Positions 31,383 to 41,940 of a stretch of DNA of 64,000 bases are shown here, piece after piece. Position numbers and translations under genes: made by a program. Origin of the DNA: an uncultured Pelagibacteraceae bacterium (GTDB lineage Bacteria; Pseudomonadota; Alphaproteobacteria; Pelagibacterales; Pelagibacteraceae). The DNA is taken from assembly GCA_902561765.1 (NCBI GenBank), contig CACEQR010000001.1, positions 1 through 64,000 on the forward strand, written 5' to 3'. Below the pieces are notes generated by a model. That model saw nothing but the letters and a program-made list of their open reading frames with translations, made no database searches and had not been told where the DNA came from. Positions within the stretch are counted from its first letter, which is position 1. Every line of letters starts with the position of its first letter.

Positions 31383-31665
31383 ATAAATAGATATATATTA
31401 TTTACTTTATTAGTATTATGTATTGTGAATAACGTAAATTAGTCAATTTCCACATTTAATTAACTTTTTATTAACAATTTTGATCTTAAATTAATAAGGT
31501 TTTTTAAGGATAAAATAGAGTTTCCAGCATTTTTATGTATTTTGTATAACTATAATCACATTTTATAATTCAGTTAATTTTATCAGAAAAAAACAAACTT
31601 CTATGCACTTAAAGAATAAATCTGCATTTTTCTTATTTTACTTATAGTTTATAAACATTTTATAC
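31383..31665. other. Candidate chromosomal replication origin (oriC) in the hemE/ppsR divergent intergenic region
   Basis: 283-bp AT-rich gap at a strand switch; TGTGAATAA at 31424-31432 (reverse complement TTATTCACA fits TTWTNCACA); near-matches; TTAA-N7-TTAA at 31460-31474; hemE adjacency. Confidence 0.6.
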
Positions 31666-32493
31666 ATGAGAAACTTATACCAAATTTACCTAATATCTGA
31701 TTCTACTGGTGAAACACTAGATAGGATTTTTTTGGCTTTAAAAGCTCAATTCCCTAATTTTGAGTATGAGACTAACCATTTTTCTTTCACTCGTACTGAA
31801 AGCCAAACTTTAAGCATTTTAAAACAAGCTAAGAAAGATAAAAATTCTATTATTTTATATACAATAGTGAATAGTAAACTTGCAAAGTATCTTACAGAAA
31901 AAGCTTATGAAAGGGAAATACCATGTTTTGGTGTTCTTGGTGATTTAATATTAAATTTCTCAAAAGTGCTTAATCAAAAAGCTTCGCATCAGCCAAGCGG
32001 TCAACATGTTCTAAATGAAGAATACTACGATAGAATTGAAGCTATTCAGTTTACTATGAATCATGATGACGGTAATCAAACTGATGATATAGAGAAATCC
32101 GATATCATTCTTTTAGGGGTAAGTAGGACAAGCAAAACCCCAACAGCAATTTATTTAGCTAATAGAGGTTTTAAAACTTCAAATATCCCATTAGTAAATA
32201 AGAATTCGATTCCATCAAAAGTTACAGAAAAAAATTTTTCTCCCTGTGTTGTCGGTTTAGTAACTGAAGCGGAGAGATTATATGATTTAAGAAAAAATAG
32301 ATTAAATTCTCTTAAAGAAGATCAAAACAGTGAGTACGTAAATATAGATAAAATTAGGGATGAATTAAATAGTTCTAAAAAAATATTTAAAGAAAATAAT
32401 TGGCCTACAATAGATGTAACTAGAAAATCAGTTGAAGAAACAGCGGCATCTGTAATTAAAATTTATGAAATAAAAAATAAAAAAAATGCCTAA
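31666..32493 (+). CDS. PEP synthase/PPDK bifunctional regulatory protein (DUF299 family)
   Basis: IYLISDSTGETLDRIFLAL, ILLGVSRTSKTPTAIYLANRGFK. Confidence 0.93.
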   Translation: MRNLYQIYLISDSTGETLDRIFLALKAQFPNFEYETNHFSFTRTESQTLSILKQAKKDKNSIILYTIVNSKLAKYLTEKAYEREIPCFGVLGDLILNFSKVLNQKASHQPSGQHVLNEEYYDRIEAIQFTMNHDDGNQTDDIEKSDIILLGVSRTSKTPTAIYLANRGFKTSNIPLVNKNSIPSKVTEKNFSPCVVGLVTEAERLYDLRKNRLNSLKEDQNSEYVNIDKIRDELNSSKKIFKENNWPTIDVTRKSVEETAASVIKIYEIKNKKNA

Positions 32494-33070
32494 TATTATT
32501 TTAGCATCAAAAAGTAGGGTAAGAAAAGAAATATTAGATAATCATAATATTAATAACAAGGTTGAAGTATCAAATGTTGACGAAGACCCAATAAAAGAAA
32601 GTTTATTAAAAGAGGGAGCTTCACCTGAAATTATTTCTAAAAACCTTGCAGAACTGAAAGCAAATAAAGTAAGTCAAAAAATTAATAATGCTTTAGTTTT
32701 AGGGGCAGATAGCGTCATAGATCTGACCGGGGAGTTAATATCAAAACCAGAAAGTAGGGAAGAGGCTTTAAATATTTTAAAGAAACTTAATGGAAAAAAA
32801 CATTCTTTGATTAGCTCAGTTTGTATATCTAAAAATGGATCGATGGTTTGGAACTATACTGACAAAGCTTATTTGACCATGAAGGATTTTTCCGAAAATG
32901 AATTAATCACTTATCTAAATAAAATAAGCGATGAAGCTTTATACGCTTATAATGTCTATCAAATTGAAGGAGAAGGAAGAGCTTTATTTTCAAAAATTGA
33001 TGGTGATGAAGACACGATAATGGGCTTGCCTATTAAAAAAATTAAGGAATATTTAGAACTTCAAAAATGA
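32486..33070 (+). CDS. maf: Maf-family nucleotide pyrophosphatase
   Basis: IILASKSRVRKEIL, VLGADSVIDL. Confidence 0.93.
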   Translation: MPNIILASKSRVRKEILDNHNINNKVEVSNVDEDPIKESLLKEGASPEIISKNLAELKANKVSQKINNALVLGADSVIDLTGELISKPESREEALNILKKLNGKKHSLISSVCISKNGSMVWNYTDKAYLTMKDFSENELITYLNKISDEALYAYNVYQIEGEGRALFSKIDGDEDTIMGLPIKKIKEYLELQK

Positions 33071-33858
33071 AAAAATTTTTTGTTATAGGAAACCCAATTG
33101 AACATTCTTTATCTCCAAAGTTGCATAATTATTGGATTAAATCTAATAAATTAAAAGCAGTTTACGATAAAAAAAAATTAGATGTATCAGAATTAGAAAA
33201 TTTAATTAAAGAAGTTAAAGAAAAAAAAATTGATGGAATTAACGTTACAGTTCCTTTTAAAAATTCTGTAATTCCTTTTTTAGATAAACTATCCAATGAG
33301 GCTCAAAAAACACAATCAGTAAATACTATACACTTGAAGGATGGAATGGTAATAGGTCACAATACAGATATAGAGGGATTTGAGCTGGCCATTAAACATA
33401 CAAATTACAATATCGTTGGGAAAGATGTACTAATATTGGGTGCGGGAGGAGTTTCGCCATCAATAATAGTGGCTTTAAACAATATGAATGTAAAAAAAAT
33501 ATTAATAAGCAATAGAACACAAAGCAAAGCTGAAAATTTAAAAAAAACCTTTAAGGAAATAGAAATTGTTGAATGGGGAACAACACCAGATTTTGACATG
33601 GTTATTAATGCAACTAGTTTAGGTTTGAAAAAAAATGAAAATATTATTTTGGATTATTCAAAAATAAGCTCTGAACAGTTTTTTTATGATGTCATATACA
33701 ATCCATCTGAAACTAATTTCTTACAGTCTGCAAGAAAAAATGGAAATAGAACAGAGAATGGAAAAAAAATGTTTATTTATCAGGCTCAAGCCTCCTTTAA
33801 AATTTGGAATAATTTAGATCCCCGAGTAGACGAGAAAGTTATGGAGCTTTTAAATTGA
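33067..33858 (+). CDS. aroE: Shikimate dehydrogenase
   Basis: VIGNPIEHSLSPKLHNYWI, INVTVPFK, VLILGAGGVSPSI. Confidence 0.95.
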   Translation: MKKFFVIGNPIEHSLSPKLHNYWIKSNKLKAVYDKKKLDVSELENLIKEVKEKKIDGINVTVPFKNSVIPFLDKLSNEAQKTQSVNTIHLKDGMVIGHNTDIEGFELAIKHTNYNIVGKDVLILGAGGVSPSIIVALNNMNVKKILISNRTQSKAENLKKTFKEIEIVEWGTTPDFDMVINATSLGLKKNENIILDYSKISSEQFFYDVIYNPSETNFLQSARKNGNRTENGKKMFIYQAQASFKIWNNLDPRVDEKVMELLN

Positions 33859-34442
33859 TTAAAGTTGGTATTTTAGGTGACATAGGTTCAGGTAAAAGTT
33901 TTGTTGCAAAACAATTCGGTTATCCTGTTTTTAACGCTGATAAAGAAGTTAGTGATATCTACAAAAATGATAAATCTTGTTACAATAAAATTAAAAATAA
34001 ATTTCCTAAATTTATAAAGTCAAAAATTTTAAAAAAAAATGAACTTGGAAGTTTAATTAAACAGAATAAACAAAATCTGAAAAAAATATCAGACGTAGTG
34101 CATCCCATTGTTAGGAAGAGAATGCATTTGTTCTTTAAAAAAAATAAAAGAAAAAAGATGGTCGTTTTAGACATACCATTATTAGTTGAAAATAAATTAT
34201 ACGATAAAAACTTTTACTTAATTTTTGTTCAATCAAAAAGAAATGAGATTAATAAACGACTTAAAAAAAGGCCTTTTTACAATAAAGCTATTATTGCCAG
34301 TCTAAGAAAATCTCAAAGATCTTTGGGTTATAAAAAGAAAATATCTAATTTTGTTATTAAGAACAATTTTAAACTTCTAACCTTAAAAAAAAATATTAAA
34401 ATGATTAAAAGAAAAATTTTAGATGAAAGAAATAGTTCTTGA
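33855..34442 (+). CDS. coaE: Dephospho-CoA kinase
   Basis: VGILGDIGSGKSFVAKQFG; TTG start. Confidence 0.93.
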   Translation: MIKVGILGDIGSGKSFVAKQFGYPVFNADKEVSDIYKNDKSCYNKIKNKFPKFIKSKILKKNELGSLIKQNKQNLKKISDVVHPIVRKRMHLFFKKNKRKKMVVLDIPLLVENKLYDKNFYLIFVQSKRNEINKRLKKRPFYNKAIIASLRKSQRSLGYKKKISNFVIKNNFKLLTLKKNIKMIKRKILDERNSS

Positions 34443-35088
34443 TACTGAAACTACAGGATTATCTGTAAGAGATGGGCATCGGATTGTTGAAATTGGATGT
34501 ATAGAGTTAGATAATTTAGTCCCAACAAAAAATATATTTCATGTTTATTTAAACCCTGAGAGAAAGGTTTCAGAGAAGGCTTTTGAGGTTCATGGATATA
34601 CCGATGAATTTTTATCAACAAAACAAAAATTTGTTGAAATTGCTAGAGACTTTCTATCCTTTATCGAGGGTAAAAAGATTATAATTCATAACGCCGAGTT
34701 TGATATTGGACATTTAAATAATGAATTATCTTTGGTTGGACTTCAAAAAATAAGCAATTCAAATGTAATTGACACATTAGAATTGGCAAGGAATAAATTT
34801 CCAGGATCGGGCATAAGTTTAGATGCGCTTTGTAAAAGATTTAGAATCGATAATTCTAAAAGGGAAAAGCATACTGCTTTAATTGACTGTGATTTATTAT
34901 CAAAAGTCTATATAAATTTAATTGGTCAAAGAGAACCCACATTAAATTTAGTTGATAATAATGAAGTTAAGGAAACATCAAATGAAGGCAAATTAGATTA
35001 TTATAAAAAAATTATTCTTCCTACTAAAGAAGAACTATTGAGTCATAGTGAATTTCTTAAAAAAAACTTTAAAAAAAACTACTTCTAA
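34423..35088 (+). CDS. dnaQ: DNA polymerase III epsilon subunit
   Basis: EIVLDTETTGLSVRDGHRIVEIGCIEL, IIHNAEFDIGHLN exonuclease motifs. Confidence 0.96.
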   Translation: MKEIVLDTETTGLSVRDGHRIVEIGCIELDNLVPTKNIFHVYLNPERKVSEKAFEVHGYTDEFLSTKQKFVEIARDFLSFIEGKKIIIHNAEFDIGHLNNELSLVGLQKISNSNVIDTLELARNKFPGSGISLDALCKRFRIDNSKREKHTALIDCDLLSKVYINLIGQREPTLNLVDNNEVKETSNEGKLDYYKKIILPTKEELLSHSEFLKKNFKKNYF

Positions 35089-35516
35089 TTTAATCTAGCT
35101 TTATATAATTCTTCAAAATCAATTTTTTTTCCAAATTTTAAATCAGGTAGTCCTGAGTTTCTCAGAATATTTAAAAATTTTTGCTCTAACTCTGGGTATA
35201 TTTTTGTCTGTAGATCACACAATACTATTTTTTCTAGTTCATCTTTTTTAATTTTTAAGTCTAAAATATCAATTACTGTGGCGTATCTTATTTGAAAAAA
35301 ACCTGTCTCTTTTTTTTTATTTGGATTTGAATAACTTAAAGTAGTTCCGACTTCTATCATTTTCTTTTTTAAAGGCTTTGAATTTATATCAACTTTCATT
35401 TGAAACTCTGGAATTGTATTTCTTATTGTGAGTAGACTCTCAGGACTTGGTATTTCTATTGATAAATCCTGAATATAACTAACAACTATTTTATATTTAT
35501 TTTCCATCTTTATCAT
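35085..35516 (-). CDS. secB: Protein-export chaperone SecB
   Basis: VSYIQDLSIEIPSPESL, IRYATVIDI. Confidence 0.9.
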   Translation of the reverse strand: MIKMENKYKIVVSYIQDLSIEIPSPESLLTIRNTIPEFQMKVDINSKPLKKKMIEVGTTLSYSNPNKKKETGFFQIRYATVIDILDLKIKKDELEKIVLCDLQTKIYPELEQKFLNILRNSGLPDLKFGKKIDFEELYKARLN

Positions 35517-35925
35517 CTATATCTTCATACTCACCTTCTATAAAATTTTTTCCTACGTTTTTACTTTTCTTCTTTGATGAATATTTCTTTGAATACTTAC
35601 TTAAAATAATTTTCCTTGTAACTGGAAAAATTAACAAAATTCCGATTATATCAGTTGCAAATCCTGGCAGTATTAATAGTAAAGCTGCAAATGCAATTGC
35701 TGCTCCTGATATCATCTCATAAAGAGGAACTTCATTCCTAACTAATTGAGACATTCCTGAACGTAGAGTATTAAAACCTTCATATCTTGCGTACCAAATA
35801 CCCACAATTGCCGTAATAAGTATGAGTAAAACAGTATTTAATGCCCCAATTTGAGAACCAATCTTTATGAAAAGGTAGATTTCTATAAGAGGAATACCTA
35901 AAATAAGAATTAATGCTGTGTTCAT
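35497..35925 (-). CDS. FxsA family membrane protein
   Basis: LGIPLIEIYLFIKIGSQIGALNTVLLILITAIVG, LLILPGFATDIIGILLIFP. Confidence 0.88.
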   Translation of the reverse strand: MNTALILILGIPLIEIYLFIKIGSQIGALNTVLLILITAIVGIWYARYEGFNTLRSGMSQLVRNEVPLYEMISGAAIAFAALLLILPGFATDIIGILLIFPVTRKIILSKYSKKYSSKKKSKNVGKNFIEGEYEDIDDKDGK

Positions 35926-35983
35926 TTGTCTATAATGTAAATTGCAGGTTGAAATTAATCAACATAGTAAATATTATTACTAT

Positions 35984-36571
35984 ATGAGTTATAGCTTCGA
36001 GTACATCGATATAATATTGTTAGCAATGATAGCTGGTTTTATTTTCCTTAGATTAAGAGGAATTTTGGGAAAAAAGACAGGTTTTGAGGAAAATATTAAT
36101 TCAAGTTTTCCTCACGATGTCCCAGAAACAAAAAATTCTCCTATTTTGAATCTTGAAACATTTGATGATCAAGCAAAAAAAGATTTTTTAAATGGTGCGA
36201 AAATAGCCTATGAGAGTGTAATAACTAATTTTTCCAAGGGAGATCTTAAAACTATAAAAAATCTTTTAGCAAAAGATGTATACGATCAATTTGATGAAGC
36301 TATCAAAGACAAAAAGACTAGAAATGTTTCTTCGGAGACTACATTTATTGGAATAAATTCAGCAGAAATTAAAGAGCATAATCAAAATAAAAACATGTTA
36401 GAAGTTAGTGTTGAATTTGTAAGTGAAATTATATCTTGCATTAAAGATAAAGATAATAAGGTTGTTTCAGGTGATCCTCAAAAAGTTAAAAAAGTATTAG
36501 ATACTTGGAAGTTCACAAAAGATAGTAATTCAAAAAATCCTAACTGGCTAATAGTAGACACCCAGGCATAG
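35984..36571 (+). CDS. Tim44-like domain protein
   Basis: MSYSFEYIDIILLAMIAGFIFLRLRGILGKKTG; internal ATG preferred over the TTG at 35942. Confidence 0.85.
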   Translation: MSYSFEYIDIILLAMIAGFIFLRLRGILGKKTGFEENINSSFPHDVPETKNSPILNLETFDDQAKKDFLNGAKIAYESVITNFSKGDLKTIKNLLAKDVYDQFDEAIKDKKTRNVSSETTFIGINSAEIKEHNQNKNMLEVSVEFVSEIISCIKDKDNKVVSGDPQKVKKVLDTWKFTKDSNSKNPNWLIVDTQA

Positions 36572-36988
36572 TTGATTAAAAAAATATCAGATAAAGATAA
36601 ACAAGACTGGCAAAACTTTATAGATAGTTCTGATAAATTAGAAAATAAAGACAATCAAACTTTCAAAAAACCCAAACAATATATTGAGAAGTCTATAGAT
36701 TTACACGGCTATACTTTAGAAGAGGCAAACCAAAAAATGAACTCATATATTGAAGAATGTTTTATTAGTGGCGTTAACAAAATAAATGTAATTACAGGTA
36801 AAGGTTTAAGGTCAAAAAATCTAAATGATCCTTATCAATCTAATAACTTAAGTATATTAAAATATTCAGTACCTGAATTTATCAAAAATAACTCTCAGTT
36901 AATGAGTAAAATTATAAGTATAGATTTTGAGGCTGTTGAAAACCCTTCCATGGGAAACTTTGATATTTTCTTGAAAAAAAAGAAATAA
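36572..36988 (+). CDS. Smr-domain protein
   Basis: SIDLHGYTLEEANQKMNSYI, VITGKGLRSK; TTG start. Confidence 0.9.
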   Translation: MIKKISDKDKQDWQNFIDSSDKLENKDNQTFKKPKQYIEKSIDLHGYTLEEANQKMNSYIEECFISGVNKINVITGKGLRSKNLNDPYQSNNLSILKYSVPEFIKNNSQLMSKIISIDFEAVENPSMGNFDIFLKKKK

Positions 36989-36994
36989 TTTTAA

Positions 36995-38365
36995 TTATAA
37001 AATAAATTTCGAAAGATCTGTGTCTTTTGCAAGTTCTCCAATATTTTTTTTTATATATTCTGCATCGATACTTATTTTCTCACCAGCTCTATCAGTTGCT
37101 GTAAAACTAATTTCATCTAAAACTCTTTCTATAATAGTGTGCAATCTTCTAGCTCCTATATTTTCTACTGTTGTGTTTACCTCGTTTGCAATTGTTGCAA
37201 TGGTGTCTATTCCATCATCTGTAAATTCTAAATCTACATTTTCAGTTTTAAGTAAAGCTTTATATTGTTTGATTAAACTATTATCTGGCTCTTTCAAAAT
37301 TCTTTTAAAATCCTCACTATTTAATGCATCTAATTCAACTCTAATCGGCAATCTTCCTTGAAGTTCAGGCAAAAGATCTGATGGTTTTGCTAATTGGAAC
37401 GCGCCAGAGGCTATAAATAATATGTGGTCAGTTTTAATCGGACCATATTTTGTACTTACTGTTGTTCCTTCAATAAGTGGAAGCAAATCTCTTTGCACAC
37501 CTTCTCTTGAAACATCTCCACCAACTCTATCTGTTCTTGCAGAAATTTTATCTATCTCATCTAAAAATACGATACCATTATTCTCAGTTGTATTTTTGGC
37601 AGATTTAATAATTTTATCTTGCTCGATTAATTTATCAGATTCTTCATTTAATAATATTTCATGAGACTCTTTTACTGACATTTTTTTCTTCTTAGGTTTT
37701 TGACCCATAGATTTTCCAAGCATGTCAGAAATATTTATCATTCCAACATTTGCTCCAGGCATTCCAGGAATTTCAAATGATGGCATTCCACCACCACTTT
37801 CTGTGACAGCAATTTCTATTTCGTTATCATCTAAATCACCATCTCTTAATCTTTTTCTAAAACTTTCTCTAGTTGCAACGCTTGCTTTGTTTCCAACTAT
37901 TGCATCAAGTACTCTGTCTTCTGCTAATTTTTGTGCTTTGGCATGAACTTCTTTTCTCTTTTTTACTTTTTCCATGGCAATTGCAATTTCAAGAAGATCT
38001 CTTATTATTTGTTCTACGTCTCTCCCAACATATCCAACCTCAGTAAATCTTGTTGCTTCAACTTTTACAAATGGAGCTTCTGCTAATTTTGATAATCTTC
38101 TAGATATTTCAGTTTTACCAACACCTGTTGGTCCCATCATTAATATGTTTTTTGGAAGAACTTCGTCTTTCATATCATCATCCAAAGCTTGCCTTCTCCA
38201 TCTATTTCTCAGTGCGATTGCAACAGCTCTTTTTGCATTATTTTGTCCTACAACAAATCTATCTAACTCAGAAACTATTTCTCTTGGAGATAATGAGTTT
38301 TGAATATTATTTTCTTCTTTTTTAACTTTAGCATTAGGAAGAGTTGTGACGTTTGATTTTTCCAT
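36995..38365 (-). CDS. hslU: ATP-dependent protease ATPase subunit HslU
   Basis: [43 protein letters not shown]. Confidence 0.98.
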   Translation of the reverse strand: MEKSNVTTLPNAKVKKEENNIQNSLSPREIVSELDRFVVGQNNAKRAVAIALRNRWRRQALDDDMKDEVLPKNILMMGPTGVGKTEISRRLSKLAEAPFVKVEATRFTEVGYVGRDVEQIIRDLLEIAIAMEKVKKRKEVHAKAQKLAEDRVLDAIVGNKASVATRESFRKRLRDGDLDDNEIEIAVTESGGGMPSFEIPGMPGANVGMINISDMLGKSMGQKPKKKKMSVKESHEILLNEESDKLIEQDKIIKSAKNTTENNGIVFLDEIDKISARTDRVGGDVSREGVQRDLLPLIEGTTVSTKYGPIKTDHILFIASGAFQLAKPSDLLPELQGRLPIRVELDALNSEDFKRILKEPDNSLIKQYKALLKTENVDLEFTDDGIDTIATIANEVNTTVENIGARRLHTIIERVLDEISFTATDRAGEKISIDAEYIKKNIGELAKDTDLSKFIL

Positions 38366-38366
38366 C

Positions 38367-38882
38367 TTAAATTTTCTCTATATTTAAATTATCATTTGTA
38401 AAAACACATATTTCGGATGCAACTTTAATTGCTTTTTTTGCAACTTCCTCTGCTGATAGATCTGTATCCATCAATACTTTTGCAGAAGCTAGTGCATAAT
38501 TTCCACCAGATCCTATTCCAATTACATCTCCTTCAGGCTCCAAAACATCTCCAGTTCCTGAAATAATAAAACTATTATCTTTATCACCAACTGCCATTAA
38601 AGCTTCTAATCTTCTTAAATATTTATCTGTTCGCCAATCTTTAGCTAATTCAACAGCTGCTCTTGCTAGATTTCCAGCATGTTTTTCTAATTTAGACTCT
38701 AGTCTTTCAAATAATGTTAATGCGTCTGCAGTGGATCCAGCAAAACCTGCGATCACATTTCTTTTCTCAATCTTACGAACTTTCTTAGCAGTTTTCTTAA
38801 TTACTGTATTCCCCATACTAACTTGGCCATCACCAGCAACTACTACTTCATTGTTTTTTCTCACTAAAACTATCGTTGTCAT
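38367..38882 (-). CDS. hslV: ATP-dependent protease subunit HslV
   Basis: [38 protein letters not shown]. Confidence 0.97.
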   Translation of the reverse strand: MTTIVLVRKNNEVVVAGDGQVSMGNTVIKKTAKKVRKIEKRNVIAGFAGSTADALTLFERLESKLEKHAGNLARAAVELAKDWRTDKYLRRLEALMAVGDKDNSFIISGTGDVLEPEGDVIGIGSGGNYALASAKVLMDTDLSAEEVAKKAIKVASEICVFTNDNLNIEKI

Positions 38883-38973
38883 GGGATATAGATGGATACT
38901 AAATTCTATAGTTCAAGACCAAGGCTAGAATTATTGCCATAATTGAATAATAGATATATACCTTTTTCAGATT

Positions 38974-39564
38974 ATGAAACGTAAAGCCAAAATAAGTAGA
39001 AAAACTAAAGAGACTAATATTAGTGTTGATTTAAACATTGATGGTAAGGGTAAGTATAAAGTTGACACAGGTATAGGTTTTTTAGATCACATGCTTGAAC
39101 AATTATCAAAACACTCTTCGATGGATATGAATATTAAAGCTAAAGGCGACACGCATATAGATCTTCATCACACAACTGAAGATACAGGAATTGCAATTGG
39201 TGAATGTTTGAAAAAAGCATCTAAAAAATTTATTGGTATTAAAAGATATGCTCATGCGATGATACCGATGGATGAAACATTAACTAGAGTTGCAATTGAT
39301 GTTTCAAACCGACCTTATTTAATTTGGAAAGTGAAATTGAAAGTAGAAAAATTAGGTGAGATGGATACAGAATTATTTAAAGAATGGTTCCAAGCTTTTT
39401 CACAAGCTGCAGGAATTACTTTACACATTGAAAATATCTATGGTGATAACAGTCACCACATAATCGAATCTTGTTTTAAAGGATTAGCTAGATCATTAAG
39501 GGCTGCTTTAGAAATGGATCCAAGAAACAAAACTACAATACCTTCTACAAAAGGTTCTTTATAA
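38974..39564 (+). CDS. hisB: Imidazoleglycerol-phosphate dehydratase
   Basis: [28 protein letters not shown]. Confidence 0.98.
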   Translation: MKRKAKISRKTKETNISVDLNIDGKGKYKVDTGIGFLDHMLEQLSKHSSMDMNIKAKGDTHIDLHHTTEDTGIAIGECLKKASKKFIGIKRYAHAMIPMDETLTRVAIDVSNRPYLIWKVKLKVEKLGEMDTELFKEWFQAFSQAAGITLHIENIYGDNSHHIIESCFKGLARSLRAALEMDPRNKTTIPSTKGSL

Positions 39565-39569
39565 ATTTA

Positions 39570-40196
39570 ATGAATGTCACAATTGTTGACTACAATTCAG
39601 GGAACATAAGTTCTGTAATTAATTCGTTTAAGGAAGTTGCAAAAGACAAAGTAAACATTGAAGTAACAGCAGATCTTGCAACTATAAAAACTAGCGACAA
39701 GGTTGTATTACCCGGACAAGGATCTTTTAAAAGCTGTATTGATGGTCTTAATAGTATTAACGGCTTGGTAGATACTCTTAATGAATTTGCATTAGAAAGT
39801 AAAAAACCACTTCTTGGAATTTGTGTTGGCCTTCAAATGTTTGCAGATGTTGGCTATGAAGAAACTGAAACTAAAGGGCTGGGATGGATTTCAGGCAAAG
39901 TATCTAAAATTGACAACCAAGGGGGTAAATTTAAGCTTCCACACATTGGTTGGAATGAAATTAATATAATGAAAGAAAGTAAGATTTTTAATGGAATAGA
40001 AAACAAATCTCACATGTACTTTGTTCACAGTTATGAGTTTGTACCTGAGGATAAATCTGTAATTTCAGCAACAACTGATTACTCATCTAATGTTGTTTGT
40101 GCTGCAGAAAAAGAAAACATATTTGGAACTCAATTTCACCCTGAAAAGAGTGATAAAATTGGTCTTAAAATAATTAATAACTTCATAAGTTTATGA
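39570..40196 (+). CDS. hisH: Imidazole glycerol phosphate synthase subunit HisH
   Basis: LPGQGSF, LGICVGLQMFAD, GTQFHPEKS. Confidence 0.97.
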   Translation: MNVTIVDYNSGNISSVINSFKEVAKDKVNIEVTADLATIKTSDKVVLPGQGSFKSCIDGLNSINGLVDTLNEFALESKKPLLGICVGLQMFADVGYEETETKGLGWISGKVSKIDNQGGKFKLPHIGWNEINIMKESKIFNGIENKSHMYFVHSYEFVPEDKSVISATTDYSSNVVCAAEKENIFGTQFHPEKSDKIGLKIINNFISL

Positions 40197-40918
40197 AAAT
40201 TTTTCCTGCAATAGATATTAAAGATAAGAAGTGTGTAAGGTTAATCAAAGGCAACTTTGAAAATAAAACTGAATATGACATGTCTCCAGTTGAACAAGCT
40301 GGTAAATATAAAGATCATGGATTTAAAAACTTACATGTAGTTGATTTGGATGGAGCATTAACAGGAGAGACTGTAAATATTGATATTATTGAGAAAATTG
40401 TAAGTAAATTTGACCTTAAAATTGAAATAGGAGGAGGTGTGAGAAACTTTGAAAGTATTCAAAAATATAGTGATGCTGGAGTTGAAAAAGTAATTTTAGG
40501 AAGTGCTGCAGTAAAAGATAAAAACTTTTTAAAAGAAGCTTGTCAAAAATTTCCAGATAAAATTGCTTTAGGTCTAGATGCTAAAGATGGTTATTTATCT
40601 GTATCTGGATGGAAAGAGAATTCTAATTTAAAAACTTTAGATTATTTAAAAGAGGTAAATGATTATGGAGCTAGTAGATTAATTTATACAGATATCAATA
40701 GAGATGGAATGAAGATGAGCCCAAACTTTGATGAAACAGAAGACGTTGCTAATAATTCAAACTGTCCAGTTATTATTTCTGGGGGAGTTTCTTCAATCAA
40801 TGATATTAAAATGGCCAAAGAATTAGGTAATAAAAACATTGAAGGTATTATAGTTGGTAAAGCTATATATGATGGTGATATTAAATTAGAGGAACTTGCA
40901 AAAGAGATAGATGCTTAA
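40193..40918 (+). CDS. hisA: Phosphoribosylformimino-5-aminoimidazole carboxamide ribotide isomerase
   Basis: [28 protein letters not shown]. Confidence 0.97.
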   Translation: MKIFPAIDIKDKKCVRLIKGNFENKTEYDMSPVEQAGKYKDHGFKNLHVVDLDGALTGETVNIDIIEKIVSKFDLKIEIGGGVRNFESIQKYSDAGVEKVILGSAAVKDKNFLKEACQKFPDKIALGLDAKDGYLSVSGWKENSNLKTLDYLKEVNDYGASRLIYTDINRDGMKMSPNFDETEDVANNSNCPVIISGGVSSINDIKMAKELGNKNIEGIIVGKAIYDGDIKLEELAKEIDA

Positions 40919-41666
40919 AAATAGAATTATACCTTGCTTAGATGTTAAAAATGGAAGAGTTGTTAAAGGTATAAACTTTGTTGATTTACAAGATGCAGGT
41001 GATCCAGTAGAACAAGCAAAGATTTATAGTGATGGTGGAGCTGATGAAATTTGTTTTTTAGACATAACTGCTTCAAATGAAAATAGAGATACTATTTATG
41101 AAGTAGTAAAAGATACTTCAAAAAAATGTTTTGTACCTTTAACAGTTGGAGGTGGAGTAAGAAGTGTAGAAGATATTAGTAAACTTTTAAACTGCGGAGC
41201 TGACAAAGTTTCAATTAATACCGCTGCTGTTCAAAACGCAGATGTAGTAGTTCAAAGCTCAAAAAAATTTGGTTCTCAATGTATTGTTGTTGCAATTGAT
41301 GCCAAGAAAAATGGAGATAAATGGGAAGTTTTTACTCATGGGGGTCGAAACAATACTGGAATTGATGCTTTAGAGTTTGCAAAAAAGATGGAAGAGAGTG
41401 GAGCAGGTGAGTTATTAGTCACTTCAATGGACAGAGATGGGACTCAGGTTGGCTATGACATTAACCTGATGTCAAAAATATCATCTTTGGTAAATATACC
41501 TACAATAGCATCAGGCGGGGTTGGAAATCTTGATCATTTAGTCGATGGCATCAAATTAGGCAATGCTAGCGCTGTTTTAGCAGCATCCATATTTCACTAT
41601 GGAAAATATTCTGTAAAAGAAGCTAAAGAATATTTGGACTCAAAAGGAATACCTGTTAGGATTTGA
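40911..41666 (+). CDS. hisF: Imidazole glycerol phosphate synthase subunit HisF
   Basis: [28 protein letters not shown]. Confidence 0.98.
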   Translation: MLKNRIIPCLDVKNGRVVKGINFVDLQDAGDPVEQAKIYSDGGADEICFLDITASNENRDTIYEVVKDTSKKCFVPLTVGGGVRSVEDISKLLNCGADKVSINTAAVQNADVVVQSSKKFGSQCIVVAIDAKKNGDKWEVFTHGGRNNTGIDALEFAKKMEESGAGELLVTSMDRDGTQVGYDINLMSKISSLVNIPTIASGGVGNLDHLVDGIKLGNASAVLAASIFHYGKYSVKEAKEYLDSKGIPVRI

Positions 41667-41667
41667 G

Positions 41668-41940
41668 ATGCTAAATACCCTTGAGAGCCTATTTAAACTT
41701 GCAAGAGAAAGAAAATCTAAACCAGTTGATGGTTCATATACAAATAAACTTCTGAGTGATAAATCTTTAAGCAAAGCTAAAGTGCTTGAAGAAATAAATG
41801 AATTGATAGAGGCAGTAGAAAAAGATACAAATAAAATTCATGAAGCTGCAGATGTATTTTATCATCTAGCTATGTACCTTGAAGCAAATAACATTAAGAT
41901 TGAAGATGTAATGAGCGAATTAGATAAAAGAAAAAAATGA
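41668..41940 (+). CDS. hisE: Phosphoribosyl-ATP pyrophosphatase
   Basis: LESLFKLARERKSKPVDGSYTNKLL, EEINELIEAVE, DVFYHLAMYLE. Confidence 0.94.
   Translation: MLNTLESLFKLARERKSKPVDGSYTNKLLSDKSLSKAKVLEEINELIEAVEKDTNKIHEAADVFYHLAMYLEANNIKIEDVMSELDKRKK

Noticed and set aside
37020-38325. Several ORFs antisense to hslU
   Set aside because: Same mirror-ORF artefact; hslU is intact and highly conserved on the minus strand.
38902-38942. AATTCTA...TAGAATT inverted repeat between hslV and hisB as a heat-shock operator
   Set aside because: Only 7-bp AT-rich arms with a 27-nt loop; does not match CIRCE or another operator I can name.
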